Below are positions 35,929 through 44,836 of a stretch of 64,000 bases of DNA, in pieces. Position 1 is the first letter of the stretch. Each line of letters begins with the position of its first letter. The DNA comes from CAXXOK01 sp964640955 (lineage in GTDB: Bacteria > Bacillota > Clostridia > Christensenellales > Aristaeellaceae), in NCBI GenBank assembly GCA_964640955.1, contig CAZXJI010000013.1, positions 1-64,000 on the forward strand. The letters run 5' to 3'. Both the position numbers and the translations under genes were made by a program. The notes beneath the pieces were generated by a model, which saw only the letters and a program-made list of their open reading frames with translations, was not told where the DNA came from and did not search any database.

Positions 35929-38061
35929 ATGCCTGTTATCATCGCCAAACACGCCGGTTTTTGCAGCGGCGTGCGTCGTGCGGTAGACGAAACGATGAAA
36001 GCCGCCGCTGCGGAACGGGAGATCGTCACGGTCGGGGAACTGGTGCACAACCCCGAGGTGATCGACCGGCTCCAGGCCGCAGGGGTGCGCGCGGTCGCAT
36101 CCCCCGCCGAAGCCGGGAGCGGCACGGCGATCATCCGCAGCCACGGCGTGGGGCCGGAGGTGTATCGGGCGCTTTCCGCCCGGGGGGTCAAGACCGTCGA
36201 CCTGACGTGCCCGTTCGTCAAGCGCCTGCACGATATCGTCGCCGAATACAGCGAGGGCGGCGGGTCGGTAATCCTCGTAGGCAAGCGCGACCACCCCGAG
36301 GTGGTGGGCACCATCGGCTGGTGCCTGGGACCGGTATTCACCGTGTGCGATCCCGCCGAAGCCGAAGCCCTGCCCGACATGGAACGGGCGCTGACGGTCG
36401 CGCAGACCACCTTCCCCCATGAAGAGTGGGAAGCGATCCTCCCCGTGCTTCGCCGGAAGGTCAAAACGCTTACGGTGGAGGACACCATCTGCACCGCGAC
36501 GGTACTCAGGCAGAACGAGGCCAGGCAGCTGGCCGCGCGGGTGGACGCCATGCTGGTGGTGGGCGGGCTCAAGAGCGCCAACACCCGAAAGCTTTACGAC
36601 ACCTGCCGCCGCATCTGCAAGCGGACGTTATTGGTGGAGCGCGCGGCGGACATACCGCCGGGCTTTGCAGATATCCACACGGAATCCATTGGAATCACCG
36701 CCGGTGCGAGCACGCCGGATTGGTCACTTAAGGAGGTTGTCACACGCATGACTGACAAGGAACAGTTGGATCAGCGGGTTTCCGGCGAGGAGGCGGACAA
36801 GAGCAGCTTTATGGCTGACGTGGAAGCCACTCTGGTCAAGATCAGACCCGGACAGTCGGTAACCGGCACGGTCGTCCAGATCACGGACGACGAGGTTTGC
36901 GTCAATATCGGCTTCAAATCCGACGGCCTGATTAAGCGCGAAGACCTGGTTACGCAGGATGTGAAGATGGGCGACGAGATCGAGGTGGAAGTCGTCAAGG
37001 TCAACGACGGCGAGGGCAACGTGCTGCTGTCCCAGCGCAACATCCTCACGCGCAAGGCTTACGCTGTGCTTGTCGAGAAGTACGAAAAGGGCGAGTATGT
37101 CGAGGGCGTCGGCAAGGAGGTCGTCAAGGGCGGCCTGATTTGCAACGTCGACGGCATCCGCGCCTTCGTGCCTGCGTCGCAGCTCTCCAACCGCTACGTG
37201 GAAAAGATCGGCGAATTCGTAGGCCAGACGTTGAAACTCAAAATTATCGAGGTGGACGATCAGAAACGCCGCATCGTCGCCAGCCGCAAGGCCGTCCTCA
37301 AGGAGGAGGCCACCGCCCGCAAGGAAGAGATTTGGGGCACGCTGCACGAGGGCGACGTGATCAAGGGCATCGTGCGCCGGCTGACCGATTTCGGCGCGTT
37401 CGTCGATATCGGCGGCGTGGACGGCCTGATCCACGTGACCGACCTGAGCTGGGCGCACGTCAAGCATCCGTCCGAGATCGTGCATCCCGACCAGGAAGTG
37501 GAAGTCAAAATTCTCAGCCTGGATCCCGAGCGCGAGCGCATCCAGCTTGGCCTCAAGCAGATGCAGCCCAAGCCGTGGGACCTGGCGCCGCAGAAGTATC
37601 CCGAGGGCTCGGTGGTCACCGGCAAGGTGGTCCGCATCACGACCTTCGGCGCCTTCGTGGAGCTGGAGCCGGGCGTGGACGGCCTGGTGCACATCAGCCA
37701 GTGCGCGCTGACCCGCATCAATAAGGTCGAGGACGCGGTGAACGTGGGCGACGTGGTGAACGTCAAAGTGCTGAGCATCGATCCCGAGGCCAAGCGCATC
37801 AGCCTGAGCATCCGCGCCCTGCTGGAGCAGGAGCGCAAGGAGGCCGCCGAAACCGCCGAGGAAGAGCCGAAGGTCGAAGACGGCGAGGAAGCCGTTGCGG
37901 TCGACATCCAGGCGATGGGCCAGCAGCTGGAGGAAGAGGCTCAGGCGGCCGAATCGGAAACGCCCGCCAAGGAAGCCGAACCCGCCGCGCAGGAAGCGCC
38001 CGCCGAGGAGCCCGCTCCCGCACAGGAAACTGCCGAGAGCGCCGAGGACGACAAGGAATAA
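35929..38061 (+). CDS. IspH fused to ribosomal protein S1
   Basis: This is a 710-residue fusion. Residues 1-275 are 4-hydroxy-3-methylbut-2-enyl diphosphate reductase of the MEP isoprenoid pathway, with the cluster cysteines in KHAGFCSGV, DLTCPFV and VGGLKSANTRKL-type segments. Residues 274-640 contain four S1 RNA-binding repeats (for example GDVIKGIVRRLTDFGAFVDIGGVDG and GSVVTGKVVRITTFGAFVELEPGVDG), and the last 60 residues are an acidic Ala/Glu-rich tail. The fusion is known in Clostridia. An AAGGAGG at 36730-36736 precedes an in-frame ATG at 36748, so the S1 part may also be made alone. Confidence 0.93.
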   Translation: MPVIIAKHAGFCSGVRRAVDETMKAAAAEREIVTVGELVHNPEVIDRLQAAGVRAVASPAEAGSGTAIIRSHGVGPEVYRALSARGVKTVDLTCPFVKRLHDIVAEYSEGGGSVILVGKRDHPEVVGTIGWCLGPVFTVCDPAEAEALPDMERALTVAQTTFPHEEWEAILPVLRRKVKTLTVEDTICTATVLRQNEARQLAARVDAMLVVGGLKSANTRKLYDTCRRICKRTLLVERAADIPPGFADIHTESIGITAGASTPDWSLKEVVTRMTDKEQLDQRVSGEEADKSSFMADVEATLVKIRPGQSVTGTVVQITDDEVCVNIGFKSDGLIKREDLVTQDVKMGDEIEVEVVKVNDGEGNVLLSQRNILTRKAYAVLVEKYEKGEYVEGVGKEVVKGGLICNVDGIRAFVPASQLSNRYVEKIGEFVGQTLKLKIIEVDDQKRRIVASRKAVLKEEATARKEEIWGTLHEGDVIKGIVRRLTDFGAFVDIGGVDGLIHVTDLSWAHVKHPSEIVHPDQEVEVKILSLDPERERIQLGLKQMQPKPWDLAPQKYPEGSVVTGKVVRITTFGAFVELEPGVDGLVHISQCALTRINKVEDAVNVGDVVNVKVLSIDPEAKRISLSIRALLEQERKEAAETAEEEPKVEDGEEAVAVDIQAMGQQLEEEAQAAESETPAKEAEPAAQEAPAEEPAPAQETAESAEDDKE
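36730..36750 (+). promoter_or_regulatory. Internal ribosome site before the S1 part
   Basis: AAGGAGG lies 11 nt upstream of an in-frame ATG (36748) exactly at the junction of the reductase and the S1 repeats, allowing separate translation of S1. Confidence 0.6.
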
Positions 38062-38120
38062 CCGAATACCCACGGGCCTTTCCCAAAGCCCGAGCGCTGG
38101 GGATTGGACCCGGAAAAACA

Positions 38121-38152
38121 GGACGGCACGCTGCCTTCGCAGCGTGCCGTCC
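38121..38152. terminator. Perfect hairpin after ispH-rpsA
   Basis: A 14-bp perfect stem with a CTTC loop. The T-tract lies only on the minus-strand side (TGTTTTT), so its best orientation as a terminator is opposite to the upstream gene. Confidence 0.5.
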
Positions 38153-38177
38153 TGCCGTATCGGCGGGGCTCCCGCGC

Positions 38178-38206
38178 TTGCGGCCGGTGCCGGAACGTGT
38201 TACAAT
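38178..38206 (+). promoter_or_regulatory. Promoter of purC-capE
   Basis: TTGCGG at 38178 and an extended TGTTACAAT with TACAAT at 38201 are spaced by 17 bp. Confidence 0.6.
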
Positions 38207-38283
38207 GTAACGGTATTGTAGAATAGTACCGGAAAGCCGGAGCGCTTTGGGTCGCGGGCCGGGCCCGCGGGAGGATGAGCAGC

Positions 38284-39018
38284 ATGAACATCGGGGAAAC
38301 GATCACCGAAGGCAAGGGTAAACGGGTCTACGCCACCGAAAACCCGGACGAAGCCGTGGTGTATTACAAGGACGAGGCCATCGCGTTCCACGGCCTCAAA
38401 CGCGGCCGGATCATCGGCAAGGGGGAGATCAACAACCGCATCTGCGAGTACCTTTTTACGCTGCTGGCCAACGAGGGCGTGCCCAACCATTTCATTCGCC
38501 GCATCGACGACCGAAGCTCGCTGGTGAAGCGCGTCGCCATCATCCCCGTGGTGGTGAAGGTGCGCAACATCGTCGCCGGGAGCCTGGCGCGGCGCATCGG
38601 CTACCCGGAAGGCACGAGGCTTAAAAACACGGTCGTCGAGTATTGCCTCAAGGATGCCGATCTGGACGACCCGCTGGTGAACCTCACCCACATCACGGCC
38701 ATGGAGCTGGCGACCGCAGACGAAATACGCCGCATGGAGCAGATCGCCCTGCGCGTGGACGACATCCTTACCGAGGTGCTTCGGGAAATCAGCATCGAAC
38801 TGATCGATTTTAAGCTGGAGTTCGGCCGCTTTCACGGGGAGATCCTCCTGTCGGATGAAATCTCCCCCGACACCTGCCGCTTCTGGGACGCCAGTACCCA
38901 CGAGCCGCTGGACATCGACCGTTTCCGCCACGATCTGGGCGACGTGGAGGACGCCTACCGCGAGGTGCTCCACCGCCTGACCGGCTGCGTATTCAAGAGC
39001 AACGAGGAGGACGCCTGA
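38284..39018 (+). CDS. purC: SAICAR synthetase
   Basis: This is a 244-residue phosphoribosylaminoimidazole-succinocarboxamide synthase, purine pathway. Typical segments are TEGKGKRVYAT, KGEINNRICEYLF, VKVRNIVAGSLARR and the SAICAR signature LIDFKLEFGR with LSDEISPDTCRFWD. The start at 38284 is favoured over 38275 because GGGAGG sits 9 nt upstream of the former and abuts the latter. Unlike usual pur clusters it stands with capE (1-bp gap) and a GNAT gene. Confidence 0.95.
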   Translation: MNIGETITEGKGKRVYATENPDEAVVYYKDEAIAFHGLKRGRIIGKGEINNRICEYLFTLLANEGVPNHFIRRIDDRSSLVKRVAIIPVVVKVRNIVAGSLARRIGYPEGTRLKNTVVEYCLKDADLDDPLVNLTHITAMELATADEIRRMEQIALRVDDILTEVLREISIELIDFKLEFGRFHGEILLSDEISPDTCRFWDASTHEPLDIDRFRHDLGDVEDAYREVLHRLTGCVFKSNEEDA

Positions 39019-39019
39019 C

Positions 39020-40039
39020 ATGTTTAACGGCAAGACCCTGCTGATCACCGGGGGTACGGGCTCGTTCGGCGAAGCGGTGCTGAACCGCTTTCTGCATACG
39101 GATATTCGGGAGATCCGCGTTTTCAGCCGCGACGAGAAAAAGCAGGACGACATGCGCCACCGCTACCTGAGCGACAAAATCAAGTACTACATCGGCGACG
39201 TGCGGGACAGGGATTCGATCGCCGGAGCGATATACGGCGTGGATTACCTGTTTCACGCCGCCGCTCTCAAGGAAGTGCCTTCCTGCGAGTTTTTCCCGCT
39301 GGAGGCGGTCAAAACCAACGTGCTGGGCACGGAGAACGTGCTGTCGGCCGCCATCGAGGCGGGAGTGAAGAAGGTCATCTGCCTGTCGACCGACAAGGCG
39401 GCCTACCCCGTGAACGCCATGGGCACCTCCAAGGCCATGATGGAAAAGGTGTTCGTAGCCAAATCCCGCACCGTTTCCCCGGAAAAGACGCTTATCTGCG
39501 GCACGCGCTACGGAAACGTGATGTGCTCCCGCGGCTCGGTGATCCCGCTGTTTATCAGCCAGATCAAGGCGGGCAAGCCCCTGACCGTGACCGATCCGAA
39601 TATGACGCGCTTCATCATGAGCCTGGAGGAGGCGGTGGAGCTGGTGCTGTTCGCCTTCGAGCACGCCCAGACCGGCGATATTCTGGTCAAGAAGGCCCCG
39701 GCCTGCAGCGTGGGCGTACTGGCGGAGGCGGTCCGGCGCGTGTTTTGCTCCGACGCACCCGTGCGCGTCATCGGCATCCGCCACGGGGAGAAAATGTACG
39801 AAACGCTCCTGACCAACGAGGAATGCGTGCACGCGATCGACATGGGCGACTTCTACCGCGTGCCCGCCGACAGCCGCGACCTGAATTACGACAAGTATTT
39901 CGTCCAGGGCGAGGTGGAGCGCAACACCCTTACGGAGTTCAACAGCAGCAACACCAAGCTGCTGACCGTGGAGCAGGTGATGGAGAAGCTCACGGCGCTT
40001 GCGTACATCCAAAAAGAACTGGAAGGCTGGAGGGGATAG
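39020..40039 (+). CDS. capE: UDP-GlcNAc 4,6-dehydratase/5-epimerase, CapE/FnlA type
   Basis: This is a 339-residue extended SDR of the polysaccharide biosynthesis group that acts on UDP-N-acetylglucosamine. The cofactor loop TGGTGSFGEAVL is at residues 9-20, with AAALKEVPSCE and STDKAAYPVNAMGTSK; the MGTSK in place of YxxxK is characteristic of the FlaA1/CapE branch. The C-terminus (NTLTEFNSSNTKLLTVEQV) matches FnlA/CapE. In other bacteria this enzyme works with a reductase and a WecB-like 2-epimerase to make UDP-FucNAc; a wecB lies at the window end. Confidence 0.9.
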   Translation: MFNGKTLLITGGTGSFGEAVLNRFLHTDIREIRVFSRDEKKQDDMRHRYLSDKIKYYIGDVRDRDSIAGAIYGVDYLFHAAALKEVPSCEFFPLEAVKTNVLGTENVLSAAIEAGVKKVICLSTDKAAYPVNAMGTSKAMMEKVFVAKSRTVSPEKTLICGTRYGNVMCSRGSVIPLFISQIKAGKPLTVTDPNMTRFIMSLEEAVELVLFAFEHAQTGDILVKKAPACSVGVLAEAVRRVFCSDAPVRVIGIRHGEKMYETLLTNEECVHAIDMGDFYRVPADSRDLNYDKYFVQGEVERNTLTEFNSSNTKLLTVEQVMEKLTALAYIQKELEGWRG

Positions 40040-40040
40040 C

Positions 40041-40820
40041 GTGGGCATTTCCCGCGTTGCGTCGCCATCGTCCGTCGCGCCTCTGTTCGTCGGTTTCGAC
40101 GATACGCTCGTGCATTCGGCGCTGGAAGGGCACATGGGGGAGATCGTCGCCGACGACGCCCGCACGGCGGCGCGGATTACCGTGGGGGATTTTGCGCTCC
40201 TCGCGGGAAACGCCGCTTCGCCGGACGCCGCCGCGCTGGCGCGGCACCTGCCGGAGGGATACGGCGGGGACGCGCTGCTGCTGACGCCGCCCAACGCCGC
40301 CTGGCGCGCAGTGATTGAAAAGGCGTGGGGCGACCGGGCCGTGCCGGGCGAACGCTACGCCCTGCGCAAGGATATCGACCGTTTCGATTCCAAAAGGCTT
40401 GCGGTGTACGCGGGCGCGCTGCCGCCGGGCGTGAGGCTCCGGCCGATCGACGGAGCGCTGTACCGCAAGGCGCTTCAGGCGGACTGGTCGCGCGATTTCG
40501 TCAGCCTGTTCGCGGACGAAGGCGACTTTCTCGCCCGCGGGCTGGGCATCATGGCGCTGGAGGGGGAGGAACCGGTCGCCGGCGCCTCGTCCTACGCGGT
40601 GTTTGACGGCGGCATCGAGATCGAGGTGGACACGCGCGCCGACCGCCGCAGGCAGGGGCTGGCGACGGCCTGTGCGGCGGAGCTGATGCTTGCGTGCTTC
40701 CGGCGCGGCTGGCGCCCCGGCTGGGACGCGGCCAACCGCGCGTCGCTCGCGCTGGCGGAGAAGCTCGGCTATGTGTTCGACCGGGCCTATCCCATTCTCG
40801 AGGTCGGGTTTCGCCCCTGA
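40041..40820 (+). CDS. GNAT family N-acetyltransferase
   Basis: This is a 259-residue protein. The C-terminal third is a GNAT domain with IEVDTRADRRRQGLATACAAELM (acetyl-CoA loop) and NRASLALAEKLGYVFDRAY. The N-terminal half resembles the GNAT_acetyltran family seen in Clostridia. The substrate is unknown. The start is GTG at 40041, one base after the capE stop, with GGAGGGG upstream, so it is translationally coupled. A role in sugar or wall modification is only suggested by capE. Confidence 0.8.
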   Translation: MGISRVASPSSVAPLFVGFDDTLVHSALEGHMGEIVADDARTAARITVGDFALLAGNAASPDAAALARHLPEGYGGDALLLTPPNAAWRAVIEKAWGDRAVPGERYALRKDIDRFDSKRLAVYAGALPPGVRLRPIDGALYRKALQADWSRDFVSLFADEGDFLARGLGIMALEGEEPVAGASSYAVFDGGIEIEVDTRADRRRQGLATACAAELMLACFRRGWRPGWDAANRASLALAEKLGYVFDRAYPILEVGFRP

Positions 40821-40848
40821 GAATCCCCGGCGGCCCGTCCGCCGCACC

Positions 40849-40888
40849 GACGATGCAAAGGCGCATGGCTATGGCTTTGCGTCTTTTT
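40849..40888 (+). terminator. Terminator of purC-capE-GNAT
   Basis: A GACG/GCAAAG stem with its complement CTTTGC/GTC and a 14-nt loop is followed by TTTTT. Confidence 0.7.
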
Positions 40889-41066
40889 GCTGGCTTTCCC
40901 GGGCCGCGCGGAAAAACAGCGGAAATACGATGAAAATTGTCAAATAACTAACAGACAGGCAGGAATAAAGGAGGCAACTGTAGAACAGGACGAAACGGGA
41001 AAGAATTGAGATTTTTCAATCCTGACCGAGAATGAACTGATTTAACCCGATGGAAGGAGAACGGAA

Positions 41067-42539
41067 ATGCTGAACTCTCAAGACCTTACCAAGGTGCAGG
41101 CGCTTCGCGACGCTCTGAACGAGGGCGACGAGAAGCGCCTCAAAGCGCAGCGCGACGCCGGCAAGCTGACCGCGCGCGAGCGCATTGCCAAACTTGTGGA
41201 CGCAGGCAGCTTTGTGGAGCTGTTTGCGCTGGTGAGCGAAAACGGCGGCGCGGCGGGCGTGGTAACCGGGTATGCAACCCTTCAGGATCGGCCGGTTTAT
41301 CTCTTCGCGCAGGACTTTACGGTCCACGGCGGCGCGATGGGAAAGCTGCAGGCCCAGAAAATTAATAAAACGCTGGATATGGCGCTTAAAACCGGCGCGC
41401 CCGTGCTCGCGCTGTGCGACAGCGCCGGCGTCCGGCTGGACGAGGGCGCGGACGCGATGAACGCCTACGCCGAGATTTACCGCAACATGGCGCGTCTGAG
41501 CGGCGTTTGCCCCATGGTCGCGGTGGTGCTGGGCCCCTGCATCGGCGGCGCGGCGCTGATCGCGCAGCTGGCGGACGTGAGCATCATGGCGAAGAACGTC
41601 GGTTCCATGATGGTTTTCGGCCCGCAGGTGCTGGCCGCCATGAACGGCATGGACGTGAAAATCGAGAAGCTCGGCGGTGCGGACATGATGGCCGCGCAGG
41701 GCGCCTGCTCGCTGGTGGCCGAGGATGAGGAGGGCGCGCTGGCGATGGCGGCGCAGACCCTTTCGCTTTTGCCCGGCTGCAACGCGGAGGATGCGGAGCT
41801 GACCGAGGGCGACGATATGAACCGCCTGCTTTCCGTCGCCGATCCGGACGACGTGACGGCGCTGCTTTCCCAGCTTTTCGACGCGTGCACGATGCTGGAA
41901 ATGAAGGCCGCTTACGAACCCGGCGTGCGCACCGCCATGGGCCGCGTCGCGGGCCGCTCGGTGGGCGTGGTGGCGACCGCCGCGGGCACGCTTTCCGCGG
42001 GTGCCCTGCAGAAGGCCGCGCGGTTCGTGCATTTTATGGATTGCTTCAACCTCCCCGTCGTAAGCCTGGTCAACACCGACGGCGTGAAGGTGGACAAGCT
42101 CGATAACCAGAGCTGGCTGATGAACGCGCAGAGCCAGCTGCTATACGCCTACGCCACCGCGACCGTGCCCAAGCTGTGCGTGGTCACCGGCAAGGCGATC
42201 GGGCAGGCGTACGTCGCCATGGGCGGCAAGGCGAACGCGGACGTGACCTACGCCTGGCCGGGCGCGGTGATCAGCGCGCTGACGCCCGAGGCGGCCGTGG
42301 CGGTGCTGTATCAGGACGAGGTGAAGGCCGACAAGGCTTCGCCCGCCGACGCGCGCGCGAAATATGCCCAGGAATATATTGATTCCGTCGCCGGCGCGGT
42401 GAACGCCGCGCAGGGCGGCCTGGTGGACGACGTGATCGACCCCGCCCAGACGCGCAAGCTGCTGGCTGCCGCGCTGGAGATGCTGGTGAGCAAGCGCGAC
42501 AGCAACCCCGCCAAAAAACACGGCAACATGCCCCTGTAA
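41067..42539 (+). CDS. mmdA: Acyl-CoA carboxyltransferase (MmdA-type) subunit
   Basis: This is a 490-residue crotonase-fold carboxyltransferase like methylmalonyl-CoA decarboxylase alpha or transcarboxylase 12S. Motifs are ARERIAKLVDAGSF, the DFTVHGGAMG segment, GPCIGGAALIAQLADV and the C-terminal GKAIGQAYVAMGGK with YAWPGA. It transfers the carboxyl group between an acyl-CoA and biotin. It is first in a five-gene operon with the sodium-pump subunits. The start follows GAAGGAGA. It is somewhat divergent from canonical MmdA, so the acyl-CoA substrate (methylmalonyl, malonyl, glutaconyl) is uncertain. Confidence 0.85.
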   Translation: MLNSQDLTKVQALRDALNEGDEKRLKAQRDAGKLTARERIAKLVDAGSFVELFALVSENGGAAGVVTGYATLQDRPVYLFAQDFTVHGGAMGKLQAQKINKTLDMALKTGAPVLALCDSAGVRLDEGADAMNAYAEIYRNMARLSGVCPMVAVVLGPCIGGAALIAQLADVSIMAKNVGSMMVFGPQVLAAMNGMDVKIEKLGGADMMAAQGACSLVAEDEEGALAMAAQTLSLLPGCNAEDAELTEGDDMNRLLSVADPDDVTALLSQLFDACTMLEMKAAYEPGVRTAMGRVAGRSVGVVATAAGTLSAGALQKAARFVHFMDCFNLPVVSLVNTDGVKVDKLDNQSWLMNAQSQLLYAYATATVPKLCVVTGKAIGQAYVAMGGKANADVTYAWPGAVISALTPEAAVAVLYQDEVKADKASPADARAKYAQEYIDSVAGAVNAAQGGLVDDVIDPAQTRKLLAAALEMLVSKRDSNPAKKHGNMPL

Positions 42540-42559
42540 CCGCGAAAGGAAGGAAAACG

Positions 42560-42919
42560 ATGAACGAATTGTTATTCGGCCTTTCCGTCGCCGCGGTGGG
42601 CATTCTGGTCGTCTTTGCGGGCCTTGTGCTGCTGATTTACTGCATCAAGCTGATCACGTACATTTCCAACTCGCTGGAGAAGAAAAACGCAGAGCCGGCT
42701 CCCAAGGCGACGCCCGCACCGGCGCCCCGCATCAGCGTGCCCGCACCCGCGCAGGCGGCCCTGGGCATCGCGCCCGAGACCATCGCCGCCATCACCGCGG
42801 CGATCGCCGCCGTCTGGGAAGGGGAAAGCGGCTTTATCGTGCGCCGCGTGCGCCGCATCCACAACGCCGCCGCCTGGAACGTTGCCGGGCGCGAGGATCA
42901 GGTATACAGCCGCATGTAG
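42560..42919 (+). CDS. oadG: Sodium-pump decarboxylase gamma/delta subunit
   Basis: This is a 119-residue OadG/MmdD-type subunit: one N-terminal membrane helix (about residues 4-32, LLFGLSVAAVGILVVFAGLVL), an Ala/Pro linker and a C-terminal segment AIAAVWEG..FIVRRVRRI typical of the family. It anchors the carboxyltransferase to the membrane pump. It lies 20 bp after mmdA with AAAGGAAGG. Confidence 0.88.
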   Translation: MNELLFGLSVAAVGILVVFAGLVLLIYCIKLITYISNSLEKKNAEPAPKATPAPAPRISVPAPAQAALGIAPETIAAITAAIAAVWEGESGFIVRRVRRIHNAAAWNVAGREDQVYSRM

Positions 42920-43028
42920 CCTCCGCGGCGCGCGGGCGGCGGCAGGCAGCCGCGATCGGCCCGCGCGAACCCCAAAATATCATTGAGCATTATCCACACC
43001 GGTAAAATAGTGAAGGAGGACATCCCCT

Positions 43029-43421
43029 ATGCGTCAATTCAACATTACCGTCAACGGCATCGGATATCAGGTTTCCGTGGAAGAAGTCGCCGCCGGCGCC
43101 GCCGCGCCCGTCGTGGCCGCGGCGCCTGTCGCCGCCCCCGCCCCCGTGGCGGCCGCTCCCGCTCCCGTCGCCCCCGCTGCCGCCCCCGCCGCCGCGAGCG
43201 TCGAGGAGGGCATTAAAATCAGCTCGCCCATGCCCGGCACCATTCTGGACGTGAAGTGCAAGGACGGCGACGCCGTGAAGAAGGGCGACGTTTTGCTGAT
43301 TCTGGAAGCCATGAAGATGGAAAACGAGATTGTCGCCCCGTCCGACGGGACGATTAAGCAGGTCGTGGTTGCCAAGGGCGCTTCCGTCAACAGCGGTGAC
43401 GTGATGGTCGTTATCGGCTGA
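43029..43421 (+). CDS. Biotin carboxyl carrier subunit
   Basis: This is a 130-residue protein: a short N-terminal beta segment (QFNITVNGIGYQVSVEE), a 40-residue Ala/Pro linker and a C-terminal biotinyl domain with the biotin lysine in LEAMKMENEIV. It matches MmdC/1.3S and shuttles carboxyl groups between carboxyltransferases and the membrane beta subunit. The ribosome site is AAGGAGG. A 109-bp spacer precedes it. Confidence 0.93.
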   Translation: MRQFNITVNGIGYQVSVEEVAAGAAAPVVAAAPVAAPAPVAAAPAPVAPAAAPAAASVEEGIKISSPMPGTILDVKCKDGDAVKKGDVLLILEAMKMENEIVAPSDGTIKQVVVAKGASVNSGDVMVVIG

Positions 43422-43570
43422 AGCGACCGCTCTCCAAGGTGACCGCGTCCGTGCGCCCGCACGCCGGCGGCCTTTCCGCTGCGGCATACCCGGCAGCCTG
43501 CCGCCGCGTATGTGCGCCCGGCCGGACAAGCGGTCATCAGGATTAAACAAGAAGGAGTTGATGGACGACC

Positions 43571-44809
43571 ATGGAGAGCATTAATGTTGGCGAAAGCTTG
43601 CGCAAGCTGGCGGAATCCTCCGGCATCGCGGGGCTGGCAAGTACGCCGCTGAACCTGGTGATGCTTGTGATCGCCTGCGTGCTGATCTATCTGGCGATCG
43701 TGAAAAAATACGAACCCCTGCTGCTATTGCCCATCGCGTTCGGCATGCTGCTGGCAAACCTGCCCATGGCGGGGCTGATGGACGGCCCGACGTACGAGTA
43801 CTTCAACGAGTCCGTACACCTGGGCAAAAGCGGCGTGCCCGTCTATCTGGCGGACGGGTCGCTGGTTTACCAGTACGTTAAGCAGACCGGCGGCCTGCTG
43901 TACTACCTCTACCAGGGCGTGAAGCTGGGCATCTATCCCCCGCTGATTTTCCTGGGCGTGGGCGCGATGACCGACTTCGGTCCCCTGATTGCCAACCCCA
44001 AGAGCCTGCTGCTGGGCGCCGCGGCGCAGATCGGCATCTTCGTAACGTTCATCGGCGCGCAGCTTCTGGGCTTCACGGCCGCTGAAAGCAGCTCCATCGG
44101 CATCATCGGCGGCGCGGACGGCCCCACCGCCATCTACCTGACCGGCAAGCTGGCGCCCCATCTGCTGGGCCCCATCGCCGTGGCCGCGTACAGCTACATG
44201 GCGCTCGTGCCCGTCATTCAGCCGCCTATCATGCGCGCACTGACCACCCGGAAGGAACGCGCCATCGTCATGGAGCAGCTTCGCCCCGTCTCCAAACGGG
44301 AGAAGATTTTCTTCCCCATCGCGGTGACGATCATCGTAAGCCTGCTGCTGCCCTCGGCCGCTCCGCTGATCGGCATGCTGATGCTGGGTAACCTGTTCAG
44401 GGAAAGCGGCGTGGTCGACCGATTGAATAAGACGTCGCAGAACGAACTGAACAACATCGTCGTCATCTTCCTGGGCGTAACCGTCGGCGCTACGGCCAGC
44501 GCGGAAACCTTCCTCAACTGGAAGACGCTTGGCATTCTGGTGTTGGGCGTCGTGGCGTTCAGCTGCGGCACCGCCGGCGGCGTGCTGCTGGCCAAGCTGA
44601 TGAACAAGCTGTCCGGCGGCAAGATCAACCCGCTCATCGGCTCCGCGGGCGTATCCGCCGTGCCCATGGCGGCGCGCGTCAGCCAGGTGGAAGGCCAGAA
44701 AGCCAACCCGAGCAACTTCCTGCTGATGCACGCGATGGGCCCCAACGTGGCGGGCGTCATCGGTTCCGCGATCGCGGCGGGCATCCTGCTGAGCATGTTC
44801 GGCGCGTAA
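43571..44809 (+). CDS. oadB: Sodium-pumping decarboxylase beta subunit
   Basis: This is a 412-residue integral membrane protein with about nine to eleven hydrophobic segments, which decarboxylates carboxybiotin and exports sodium. The GADGPTAIY segment near residue 180 contains the Asp essential for sodium in OadB, and NPSNFLLMHAMGPNVAGVIGSA is the conserved C-terminal block. It lies 150 bp after the biotin carrier and 27 bp before the OadA-type gene. Confidence 0.95.
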   Translation: MESINVGESLRKLAESSGIAGLASTPLNLVMLVIACVLIYLAIVKKYEPLLLLPIAFGMLLANLPMAGLMDGPTYEYFNESVHLGKSGVPVYLADGSLVYQYVKQTGGLLYYLYQGVKLGIYPPLIFLGVGAMTDFGPLIANPKSLLLGAAAQIGIFVTFIGAQLLGFTAAESSSIGIIGGADGPTAIYLTGKLAPHLLGPIAVAAYSYMALVPVIQPPIMRALTTRKERAIVMEQLRPVSKREKIFFPIAVTIIVSLLLPSAAPLIGMLMLGNLFRESGVVDRLNKTSQNELNNIVVIFLGVTVGATASAETFLNWKTLGILVLGVVAFSCGTAGGVLLAKLMNKLSGGKINPLIGSAGVSAVPMAARVSQVEGQKANPSNFLLMHAMGPNVAGVIGSAIAAGILLSMFGA

Positions 44810-44836
44810 GGCTTAGGTTTGAAAGGAGATACAACA

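Noticed and set aside
40930..40950. Tiny frame MKIVK before mmdA as a leader peptide
   Set aside because: It is only five codons, with no ribosome site and no paired terminator or antiterminator.
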